DNA from: Phoronis australis
Taxonomy: Eukaryota; Phoronida; Phoronidae
DNA: 43,522 bases
Assembly (NCBI GenBank): GCA_002633005.1
Contig: NMRA01000057.1
Span: 2,433-45,954 of the forward strand
Reading direction: 5' to 3'
The translations under genes and the position numbers were made by a program. Under the pieces are notes generated by a model. That model did no database searches. It saw only the letters and a list, made by a program, of their open reading frames with translations, and was not told where the DNA came from. Within the stretch, counting starts at the first letter, position 1, and the number at the start of each line of letters is the position of its first letter. Below are positions 34,461-43,522 of this stretch, piece by piece.

Positions 34461-36321
34461 GAGTGCAAAAGCATTGTGGCAAAATTTTGCTTACTTGTTT
34501 GGATCGGGTCGGCCATCTTGGACGTCTGCGGGATAAGTTACGATTTTAAAACTGCGTATTAATAATTTTCACCAATTAATAATTTACGGTGAAACTTAGT
34601 GAGAATTATCTTTACTTACGATTCTTGCGATCGAACAGTTTTCATCAAATTTCAACCAAGGAGATGTTATTTAATGAGTGATAAAATTGCTCACATTTCC
34701 GACGGAACCGACAACATGGCAACTTCTGCTGAACTAAAACACATGTTCAACCGGCTACTTTGTATCTTGTGATGAATTAATTTTTATACATTTTGATGAA
34801 CGCTGCTGCAAAAAAGCAACTTAGTTCAATTTTCACGTTTAGTGCAAAAAATATCAGAAGTATTCAAATTCTTTTACTCTAAATTATTTCCCATTCAGGT
34901 GTTCTCACACCCTGCTAAAAATAGTTGAAATACAGTATGTTTCAAACCGTTTTTTGTTTGACAGTCAAATGCTCTTCAAGGTTTGATTATGTGTCACATC
35001 GTGATTTAGATTTCTTTACATTTTGTGTTAAAATTGTTCTTTGATGTCGTATTTTGTTACTTGTTGCTTTCTTACTTAAGGTTGCCAAGACAACAATATG
35101 AAAAATATTAAATAGATATTGAAATAGATGTTGGATTGTGAAGCTTCAAACCTCCAAAACGTGTTCCTTGCAACTTCATATTATGAAACCATGCTTGTCG
35201 AATTCTAGTGTAAGGAAACTCTATTTGGTCGCCATGGTAATAGGTATGCATGTCCATTGTCATATCGTGAAAATTGGTCGTGTGGTTGGATAACGTTTGT
35301 AAAGCTTAAATGTTTCAATGTACTGTGCATTCGAAGTTACTTATTATGGTAAAACGTTAGATTACTTTGGCTTAAATATTTACGTCACTGTACTGAGATT
35401 ATTTCAGTTGTGACTTATGTTCAGTAGATGTAACACTCAACTACCTTGAAAGTCTCTTACTCCAGAAACCAAATATTGAGTTCCGACTGAAATCACTTGA
35501 ATTTGATTTGAGCTGTGGAATACTAAACGATTAAACTATAATCGTCTTCTAACTTTTTCTTTCATTTCAATGAGTGAGTGACCAAAGCTTGATAGAATTA
35601 GCTTGCTATAAATAAGGTGCTCACTGGCATCTTCAGGCAACATTTCTTGATGCCTTGGGTTTACTATTATTTCAATAGATTAACAAATGAATTTAAAAAA
35701 AAACCTTTGCCGATGTTTCTGACCCATTTTTACGCAGTTCTTGATCCTTGGGGAAACAGCTAGTAACTAAATTCTTTATCTCGCTAACTGTTATTATATC
35801 AGCCAGGTACACAACACGTGATGTATAACCTCCCTGCGGCCGGTTCGCCCCCACGCTTGCCGACGTACTTGTTTACTGAATAATAATGCATTAACCACAA
35901 TGCAACATTCTGACCCATTTCCAATATGGCGGGGTTGCAACTCGAATATTACGAGCTGATCTATCTGAACGATAACTGAGCTGACACTGAGGCTCACGCC
36001 AAGGCCTGAAAGTACAATAATGCAATAAACTAGCCACTACTTTATTAAACTGATCTCGCCTTGACTTGAACGTAGCTCTCAGACTGCTATGTCCAATAAC
36101 ACAAACTTCAAAACACTTGAAACGTCACGTGACAACAACATGTGTGTTCCTCCAGAGATTTTTCTCGTGTTGCGGGCTACAATCTAGAGCAGATTTGGAC
36201 TTAACTTGTAGTTTCTCCTTACTCCACAAGAACTTAAAAATCTTAGAGACGCTATTTGGAAAACTTGAGGAGGATTTCAGGTAATTTGTTGGGTCGAAGC
36301 TGTATTCTTATTCAAGAATTT
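34461..36321. other. AT-rich spacer
   Basis: No exon recognised. A GC-richer patch at about 35815-35950 includes AATATGGCGG (a YY1-like site) and might be a promoter, but no first exon is visible beside it. Confidence 0.35.
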
Positions 36322-37210
36322 GTCGCTCTCTGCATGACGCCACACAGGTAATGCAAACACATCGTGCAAAGGAATTCCGCAGCTGAAAATTACTTCCACC
36401 TTGCCCGGGATTTCGGCCACACAGCAATAGGAATTGACGCAAGTTACCCTAGAATAACTTACGTACGGGGACAAGTTGCACTAGTTTAAATAAAACCCAG
36501 GCAGCCCTCCAACGTAGCCTTGTCTAGGGTTTGTCAGTGTTTGGACGGCAATAATTCGACCAGTTTTCCGACCCAGTGCCGACAGCTTAGGCAATTGTTG
36601 ACGTCTCCTAACACAGGTCTTCCTGGTCTGTTCTGGCGGACAAAATGTGACCTATCTATAATATAAAACGGAAAGTTCACACGGATTCCGTCTCCCCCGC
36701 TCCACTACAGACCTTCCTTTCGCCCACTTAGGCACTGCATTTGTCCCAGGTAGTGAACTTCGCCTTTATTCAGATTCGAACTGTTCTTCTTTTCTCGCGG
36801 GCTGTTCTTTTTTCTTGGAAGCTGGCTTGTTTTGTATCGGCCATCGGCCTTGGTGACGTCAGTCCGTCGTTTTAGATTCAATCTCTCCAAATTCGATCGC
36901 ATATCTGCTACTTCGGGCCTGTCACTGCCAAACTTGGTACTCGGCTTTTCAGCAATTATCGCCTGTATTTTGTCACGCATCGCCTGTGTTTTGTCACGAG
37001 AAAAGCACTGCACTCTTCGTTGTCTTTATCATTGTACATGATGTTACGCGGGGACACCGAATGTTTACAAACCCTTCATTACGCCTTAGTACAAGACTCG
37101 ACTGTTTACAAACATAGCTTTCCGAGTGCATTGCTAACATTTACGGAATAAAAATAGTCTCTATGTCTGTTATACTGACTTACATGGCGATTTTCCCTTG
37201 CTTTGGAGAT
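36322..37210 (+). repeat. Second copy of duplicated blocks A and A2, with 400 extra bases
   Basis: The ends match 18150-18411 and 18412-18690. About 36552-36950 has no counterpart in the first copy. Homology resumes cleanly at CAGCAATTA in both, which indicates one indel. Confidence 0.8.
36705..37013 (-). CDS. Coding-like lysine/arginine-rich frame, weak
   Basis: A - strand open frame of about 100 codons, mostly within the 400 bases unique to the second copy. It includes RDKIQAIIAEKPSTKFGSDR, NLERLNLKRRTDVTKADGRY and a lysine-rich end (NSPREKKNSSN). The upstream 20 codons overlap duplicated block A2 and contain a 21-nt direct repeat (RDKTQAM / RDKIQAI), so they are probably not part of it. 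It may be an exon of another gene carried in by insertion. No family recognised. Confidence 0.25.
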   Translation of the reverse strand: MQCFSRDKTQAMRDKIQAIIAEKPSTKFGSDRPEVADMRSNLERLNLKRRTDVTKADGRYKTSQLPRKKNSPREKKNSSNLNKGEVHYLGQMQCLSGRKEGL

Positions 37211-37680
37211 GACTTTCGTTTTATCTAAATGTAAATTTCGTTTGGTTGCTCATATGAAATTGAGCCTGCGGTCGGATATTGTATTTTACTATAACTATCG
37301 TTAATCTGCTGTAACCAAAACTGGCAATGCCTTCGCAGATATTTTCAGCAAAAATAACCTTAGTCGTGTTTTTTTATTTTACATATGAGGGGACCAATTG
37401 ACTGCATTTGAGAAGACATCTTCGTTCAGCCATCAAATAAAAACAAATTAAAGCATTTATTCAAGAAGGCGTAATATTTAAGTTACGTATTATCAGATTT
37501 CGTAGTACTTCATTGAAGTTAAAAGTTCTACCCAAATCATTTTAACGAATGCTTTTTCTATAATTTTTCAAAGAATGACTTCAGTTTAAACTTTTTGTGT
37601 TTGAATATCGATTTTTGGTGCTGCAACTACAAAGTGTTCACAACATAATAAGTTATATCTAGCGTTGTCTAGGTATTAAC
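37208..37680 (+). pseudogene. Second copy of block B: 3' flank of the solute-binding gene without its exon
   Basis: It aligns with 19355-19855, the end of exon E and the following untranslated region. It joins directly to block A2, so intron 4 runs into the 3' flank with only a trace of the exon end (GAGATGACTTTCGTTTTATC beside the first copy's GGTGATTCCTTTAATC). It cannot encode the C-terminal lobe. No other exon of the gene was found near this copy. Confidence 0.65.
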
Positions 37681-37714
37681 TTAAAGACTATGGGCCCGTT
37701 CCAAGAAACTTAAG

Positions 37715-38011
37715 TCTAACGTTGGTAGGTCTTTGATTTGATATGATTTGGTCGCGTTTTCTGTTTTTGACTTTCAAATTTGCCGAATCGACTCTCTTAA
37801 TTGCAAAAACAGGGAAAAGCCAGTCGAGCTCACCCCCCAACTCATTGGTCCTGCAAGTCGGCGCTTATTCTACATGTGTATGTTAAGATCGAGTCGAGCT
37901 AGAGTAGACTGGGTTGAGGCGATTGCGGGTCGCGGGTCGAGGGGGTCGTGGATCGAGGGGGTCGTGAGTGGAGGAGTCGTGGGGTGTGTGGGTCGAGGAC
38001 GTTTTGGAACA
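37715..38011 (+). mobile_element. Relative of the 6.5-kb inverted-repeat element at the duplication junction
   Basis: It matches the reverse complement of 6491-6760 over most of its length: GATTTGATATGATTTGG-like start, CAGGGAAAAGCCAG, CCTGCAAGTCG, TAGACTGGGT, GGGTCGAGGGGGTCG repeats, and GGAACAATCCACA at the end. It lies exactly between blocks B and C, where the first copy has 2.4 kb of other sequence. Confidence 0.65.
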
Positions 38012-38024
38012 ATCCACAAAATAC

Positions 38025-39270
38025 ACAGTGAACGCCGACATATACTGTCTCCTCTCGACTATGTTGAAATGTAGTCTGCTTATCAGGGTTTTGGAAGCAG
38101 CCGGAATCAGAGTCGGAAGGAAGTCCAAGAATTTGAGAATACCCAAAAGACACTGTTGAACGGTAGGCAATGCATAGGCCTACATGTAGCTCCTACTAGT
38201 TTACTTTAGCGTGACTGCTACAATTCAGGCTGATAAGTATTTACGTATTTTAGCTTTATGTGTTTTAAAAGGGCAGTAGTTGAATTCAGGCCATGAAGTA
38301 AGAAGTTTTCACCTCTTCAAAAGTACATTTTTACACTTCAAAATGTCACTCATAAGTATACCTTAAAATCTCCAGCAATCCTTTTTCTCGGCGAAACAAT
38401 CCATGTCCTTTTGAATTAAGACTGATTTGGCGAAGAATTCCACCTTCACTTTTTGGTTGCTGTGAACTTTTTCAAAGCAATAAACACTAATAAGCGTAGG
38501 TGATGTCACACGAGTTACATGCAGGACTGAGAAATATGCCTGCAACTTCCTCATACCGGCAGCCTTTGAGGGATGATCGCCAAAATTTCATGGATATGCT
38601 TAAGTCAAACTACATGTATGTAGAGTAAATTCTTTCAGAGTGACTGTCCTGGCAAGTGCATGTATTAATTGTAACTCATCCTGTGCTTCGATCACTAGAT
38701 GTAATCCGTCGTATCTTGAAATTTGTAATTTTTGAATGGGAAAGAATTACCAATACTGTATGAGGTTGGGCTCCAAAAGAGGTGATGCAATTGCCTACCT
38801 GACGTGGGGAAAGCTCCGGGAGATGATACATGATGATTATAAGCACGCCTGGTGCCAGCGTGGTTAACGGAAACGTTACTATTTCCAACAGGCACATTTG
38901 GGATACTAAAGACATGTTTTTCTCCCTCCAGGTTGGTACCCAACACTCGAACTCTGGATCTGTAGTACGCCCCGCTCTCACAACTACTTGGGCGACCCTC
39001 ACACAGAGGCGTAACATTTGGTCAGTGGTATGGGGATGCCTTGGCGTACCCAAAAACTGTCGATTTAGTGGGGCAAAAAGTAGATCACTTGGGCAAGGAA
39101 AGAAAAGTTGGGGAAGAAGGCCCTCTCACATTTGCAAAATTTACTTTTTGTAGTCCGTCTGTGATAAATTTGCCTTTCCCATAACTGTGGGTTTTCTTAG
39201 TACTATTATCAAAATATGTTGTCATTTATCTTGTGAGTAAAACTGAAAGGGGTGTAAAATCCCAACTACG
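38025..39270 (+). repeat. Second copy of duplicated block C
   Basis: It aligns with about 22290-23500 in the same orientation, with scattered substitutions and small indels. Confidence 0.85.
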
Positions 39271-39477
39271 CACAAGTTCGCGATATATTACTGTCAGGGC
39301 GTTATGACCACTTGTTACTAACTCGACATACTAGTTCCGATGAGTCCACCAGTTAAATATAACCCAAAGCTTATTCACAAAAATTACCTGTTTTCACAAT
39401 ATTTCACATTTGTTTAGCAAACTTTCTAATTTTCATTGTAGGATTGTAGGGGAACTTTAATTACAAAATCTATCCCT

Positions 39478-40245
39478 CCGTTTTTTTTTAAATTTCCAGC
39501 CCACTTATTAGATTTCCCGATCTTTTTTGAAAATCTTCCCGCTTTTTAAGATTTTCCGGCACTTTTATTAAATTTTCCGCTTTTTGAGAGATTTCTTGCG
39601 CATTTTTAACTTTCCCCACCTTTTTGAAGATATATTCGCCTTTTTCAACATTTTCCCACCCTTTTTGAAGATTTTCTTGCCTTTTTATTAGACTTTCACG
39701 CCTTTTTTAAAACTGTTTCTGCCTTTTTAAGAGGTTGCTGCCTTTTTAGTAGACTTTCTCGCCTTCTTAAAAAATATTTCCCACCTTTATTTAAGAATTT
39801 CAATCCCTTTTTAATTTTCCTGACCTTTTCAAAAATGGCTTCGCCTTTTTTAATTTTCCTGCCCTTTTTTGAGGATTTTCCGCTTTTTTAAAGATTTTCC
39901 TACCTTATTGTTTAAATTTTCCGATTCTTATAAGATTTTCTCGCGTTTTACAAGATTCTTCTGCATTTTTGAGGATTTTTCCTGCCTTTTTAAAAATTTC
40001 TGCCCTTGTTTGAAGATTATCTTGCCTTTTTGGAGTATTTCCCGCCCAGTTTAAACAAAAATCTCCGCTTTTTAAAGAAAATCCCGCCTTTTTATTAGAT
40101 TTCTCGCCTTTTTTAAAAGATTTTAGCAACTGTTGATTAGAATTTCCAGCTTTTTTTAAACATTTCCCACGTTTGGAATATTTTCTCGCCCTTTTATTAG
40201 AATTTCCCTTCCTTTTTAAAGACTTTTCCCGTTTTCTTAAAATTC
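39478..40245. repeat. T-rich minisatellite, period about 27-30 bp
   Basis: Roughly 25 degenerate units of the type GCC-TTTTTAAGATTTTCCC, for example GCCTTTTTATTAGA and CCGCTTTTTAAAGA. The bias to T and C on one strand holds for nearly 770 bases. The lysine-rich frame on the - strand (39905-40129) is a by-product. Confidence 0.85.
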
Positions 40246-40463
40246 ACCTAAGAACAAAAAAGTGATGATGATACCATTGTAAATTCTATTTGTGCTTATA
40301 GCTGCAGACAGTGTCAGCTACCTCTGGCAACCGTGTTTCTGTGATCAGTTATTTTAATGAAATAGGTGCTCATGTTGTTGCACGATAAATTTCCATATTT
40401 TATGCAAATAAAGGACTCCATTATTTAAAATTATGTTCCTGCTCATAACTTATTTACACTGCA

Positions 40464-40465
<2 letters not shown>

Positions 40466-40515
<50 letters not shown>
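40466..40515. repeat. TA microsatellite
   Basis: An uninterrupted TA dinucleotide run. Confidence 0.97.
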
Positions 40516-40519
<4 letters not shown>

Positions 40520-41185
40520 TTTATATTTCCACCCACGTTTTTGCGGTCAATGAATGTAATAAAAACCAGTTTGCAGGTCATTAAATAATGAATTTACACA
40601 ATTGTGACCAGCAAGAGTAGTTTGACTCACCGTCTACTGAAATGACACTGAATGATTTGAGACACTTTGTGAGACTGTGTCATTAATAGCAAGGTCTGAA
40701 ATCATTTGTAGAAGTGTGCTCTATTATGGGCCATTATCTTACTCTCACTTCCGTCACTAACAGCATACACCGACATATTCATACAGTAAGTTCATATAGG
40801 CGAAACTGTTCGCCATTTGAAAACACAAACCAGGATACATTAAAATTCTGACAGAAATTCACAAATTAATATTCATCTGCAGAGCTCGTATCATTGTTAT
40901 GAGCATTGCTCTTTCAGTGTCTTAGCTATAATTGACCAAGCAGAAACAACAAAGGGGCTTTAAATTCGTGAGGCTCTGCACATCCACTGGGGTTAGCCCA
41001 GTCTCAATAGGCAACTGGCACATCACGGGTCGTCATTGTTAGTCAAGTCTTTTGTTATTCCCTTGTAACTGACTGTGTCTGTGTATCATTACTTACTGTT
41101 GGGCCTAGCGAGGTGGCCACTATTTTTTCTTCTCATGATGGTGTTTCAATAAATGCCGAATATTGTCAAGACAGCTTAATCTGTC
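40516..41185. other. AT-rich spacer
   Basis: Nothing recognised. Confidence 0.4.
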
Positions 41186-41223
41186 GTTGTTTTTATTAAT
41201 TAATGTTGTTTTTATTAATTAAT
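41186..41223 (-). promoter_or_regulatory. Tandem 19-bp repeat carrying two polyadenylation signals for the - strand
   Basis: GTTGTTTTTATTAATTAAT occurs twice in a row. Each copy holds AATAAA on the - strand, 120-150 bases past the stop of the candidate gene ending at 41340. Confidence 0.4.
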
Positions 41224-41339
41224 GCTGCCACAGGCTTAAAAATTTTAATAAATCAACAAGTTGGTGTGCTTAAAAGGGAATTTTCTTTTTCATCAGTTCA
41301 CCAAATAATTTCTTTCTGTTCCTCAAGTTACGATACTTC

Positions 41340-41458
41340 TCATAAAGACCGCGTTGGCACATTTTTGATGGCGTACATCTCAGTTACACCGCTGGGTGTG
41401 TCATCGTCGCAAATAAGACTAGACTGTTGTATCTCAGTCCCAGCCTTCACAAAACAGT
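41340..41458 (-). CDS. Unidentified - strand gene, candidate terminal exon
   Basis: It follows AACACTGATTAAG, an AG acceptor but not the usual CAG/TAG. Its two leading bases complete the codon left by the exon ending at 43045. It reads CFVKAGTEIQQSSLIC and DDDTPSGVTEMYAIK, and stops at TGA (41342-41340 on the - strand). Two poly(A) signals follow. The composition is clearly protein-like, but I do not recognise the family. Confidence 0.4.
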
Positions 41459-41462
41459 CTTA

Positions 41463-42632
41463 ATCAGTGTTAGAACTAGAATTTTAAGCTGCATTTCGCC
41501 CAGTTTCACTGGCTAAGAACAAAAATCACTTACTTTAGTAGTATAACTCTTCTCCATGGAAGGGATCTATTTTCGTTACCAACAATGAGTATCTTCATTC
41601 CCTATGACTTGAGTCAGTAACAGTATAGAATCTTGTCACGGAAAGAAATGTATGAGACCGTATTTTTGAAGGAACAATAAACATTTATAAAATTTTACTG
41701 TACATAAAAACTATCGCAGTATCGAGGCAGAAACGGAAAAACAGAACTCTTCACTACCTGCCACGGAGGTTGTCTTCATCGATAGTTCAGTCATAATCAT
41801 AAATGTTACCGAAATGTCGAACTACATGTATATCGTTCTCATTTCAACAAACTCATCTTGAATATATAAGTCAGTGGCGGATCTACGTTTTCAGTAAGGG
41901 GAGGGTTTAGGATTCCCGCAAAGGTCAAATCCGAGGCGCGTGGCGCCGAGCGGAGGGGGAGGTCGTGTAAGACAACTTTTTGTTTTTGTAGCCAAACAGT
42001 AAAATTTCCATGCATCCTGGTACGTTTCTGGCACTTAACATGTCCCTGGAGTTTTTCTTAAGATAATTAAAAACCCTTCTCGATTTCGTCACATGAACTT
42101 GACTCATAAGTTTCGTGAAACCACATTTGTGCACATCTGGGTATGAGTCACACCACCAGCAAAAATTTTTGTTGGAACATCTGCTTACACGCACCTTTTT
42201 AGCATACGAAAGAGTGTGGTGTGTATACAGGGGTTTAGACAACTACCAAATATCCAAGAGCATAAGGAGCACCGACGGGGCGTAAAAACTTAAATACATG
42301 TACCAGATGATCGCAAAAGCCTTAAGCTGTTTAAGAATGAAGACCTGTACTGTTAGTCCGGAAATAAACATGTGTTCTGTCTCGTTACGAGAAAAACTGG
42401 CGAACGATGGTGCTCTCAGCTCATAGTCTATTATCAAAAGCGACAATAAACAATTAAGTATCACTTTATTAAGCTGAATCACGTTGACAACAATTGAAAA
42501 ACGTCAAATTTATCAGGAAACAAATCATCTGAAAACAGTTTCACGAAACCAAAACACTCTGTAGACTTACATCGTGGTGAAAAGATATACAGGAGCAGTT
42601 CGCAGAGGGACCGTATGTACACTGAGAGTACA
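41463..42632. other. Intron-like spacer of the - strand gene
   Basis: It contains a MITE-like terminus at about 41873 (AGTGGCGGATCTACG) without a found partner end. No other feature is supported; the - strand frame at 41925-42242 overlaps this repeat-like stretch. Confidence 0.35.
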
Positions 42633-42824
42633 CAAAAACTCTGGTCTGGTCCGTCACGAGACCAAAAGTACAGCTGTGCTTATTATCCCTATAAAAATAG
42701 TCGATCTGTCGTGGGACCAAACAGTACTGGTGGCTGAGATAAATAGTTTTACAAGGCACACTTTGGTAAACTCGATATCTACAAAAATCAAGCTGGCCTG
42801 GTCCGTCGCGAGACCTAAAGCGTA
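42633..42824. repeat. Three degenerate copies of a GGTCCGTC.CGAGACC motif
   Basis: Copies are near 42633-42672 (CTGGTCCGTCACGAGACC), 42692-42727 (GATCTGTCGTGGGACC) and 42781-42824 (CTGGTCCGTCGCGAGACC). Each is preceded by ACAAAAA or ATAAAAA and followed by AAA and GTAC or AGTAC. Spacing is about 60 and 90 bp. Confidence 0.6.
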
Positions 42825-43044
42825 CTTTGCAAAAAAAATTTGAATTGAAAACTTCTCTCTAGACACTTTTAATCCCCAGTGGTTGCGCATACGTGTAGTT
42901 TACACATCTGCTGGTCAACTGCTGCGAGAGGTTGTCCAGGAAGGGTTTTCGCACCGTTCTGTAGTACTCACTGGAAGATACAAGTATTGAGTACAGGTTA
43001 ACTACGCACTACGTGAAATAAGATTTTGGATATGAAGCAGATAC

Positions 43045-43124
43045 TCAAGTGGAAATACAAACCAGAATCAGTTTCTGTGCGCTCGTAGACACTCTGCTGT
43101 ACTGGCGGCGTAAATTTGGCATGT
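43045..43124 (-). CDS. Unidentified - strand gene, middle exon
   Basis: An 80-nt exon after ATAATTTTTAG. Its first base completes the codon left by the exon ending at 43212, giving R, then HAKFTPPVQQSVYERTETDS and GLYFHL. A donor-like A/GTATCT leaves phase 1, which fits the exon at 41458. If that donor is not used, the frame continues to a TAA at 42998-43000 and this would be the last exon. Confidence 0.45.
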
Positions 43125-43211
43125 CTAAAAATTATTGCTATTTCGTTTTCAGTGTAAACAAGCATATAAAACCGACATTATTACAAACTGTGTATAATTA
43201 TAACTTATTAC

Positions 43212-43393
43212 CTGGGTGTTTCTCCAGGAACGTTGGTCCTATCTTTCTGTTGATTAGACTGCCGAGGAATCTGTACATCGGATCCAATGGTTTGCTGCTC
43301 TTGGAACCATTCTACCCAGACATCTTCGACGTTTATTCCCAACGCTTGCACTTCGTCAACTGCTGTGTCAATGAGGTTGTACAATGTACGCCT
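43212..43393 (-). CDS. Unidentified - strand gene, upstream exon
   Basis: A 182-nt exon ending CCCAG/GTAATA. It contains TLYNLIDTAVDEVQALGINV, EDVWVEWFQEQQTIG and a polar stretch QSNQQKDRTNVPGE. The composition suggests a helix followed by a disordered linker. The assumed start follows ACATTGTAG. The same frame upstream of that TAG also looks coding (VPAELQNEMLTL), so the exon may instead begin at about 43439 with an in-frame stop, which would make the gene a pseudogene. The + strand frame 43049-43435 is the antisense shadow. The gene continues beyond the window. Confidence 0.45.
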
Positions 43394-43522
43394 CTACAAT
43401 GTCAGCATCTCGTTTTGCAGCTCAGCTGGCACTAAGCCCCCTGAGGTTACCAAGTCCACTCAAAAGACTTACAGCATGCACAACTAAATTTGATCCGTTC
43501 ACCATGGACTACTTCAAACCTT

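Noticed and set aside
39905-40129. Lysine-rich 74-codon frame on the - strand
   Set aside because: It is a by-product of the T-rich minisatellite.
43049-43435. 128-codon + strand frame at the right end
   Set aside because: It is antisense to exons on the - strand that have splice sites and matching phases.

Overview
The window is animal nuclear DNA, most likely from a marine invertebrate. Evidence: recognisable exons are short and separated by GT-AG introns of 0.1-3 kb, the background is AT-rich, TACATGTA-type words are frequent, there are AC and TA microsatellites, several short terminal-inverted-repeat elements, a decayed BEL/Pao retrotransposon and a long satellite-like array. A hemichordate, lancelet or mollusc would all fit; the sequence alone does not decide. 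No tRNA, rRNA, CRISPR array or bacterial-style operon was seen.

The best gene is on the + strand (exons at 11412-11562, 11833-11882, 14863-15126, 17387-17514 and 19131-19382). All four junctions are in phase. The product has a hydrophobic leader followed by a complete fold of the bacterial extracellular solute-binding protein family 3 type (type II periplasmic-binding fold), with no membrane segments between its lobes and with several cysteines. It is therefore probably a secreted amino-acid or polyamine binding protein and not a glutamate-receptor channel. Its start codon lies upstream and was not located.

Layout. 0-2 kb: a MITE-like element, then remains of a broken gene. 2.3-9 kb: repeats, including a near-perfect 41-nt palindrome and three different terminal-inverted-repeat elements (4.7, 6.5 and 8.2 kb). 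9.2 kb: a possible first exon. 11.4-19.4 kb: the solute-binding gene, with an unrelated coding-like fragment and a hairpin inside intron 3. 18.1-23.5 kb: a segment with a diverged, deleted direct copy at 36.3-39.3 kb; the copy lacks the terminal exon. 24.4-25.7 kb: broken BEL/Pao pol on the - strand. 27.3-27.9 kb: a weak two-exon candidate. 28.9-33.6 kb: 17 copies of a unit of about 287 bp whose - strand carries an open frame ending at a conserved splice-donor-like site. 39.5-40.25 kb: a T-rich minisatellite. 41.3-43.4 kb: the 3' end of an unidentified - strand gene in three phase-compatible exons.

The genes do not form an obvious pathway. The most notable points are a bacterial-type binding protein embedded as a proper intron-bearing animal gene, the duplication that copied its last intron and 3' flank but not its last exon, and the exon-like tandem array.
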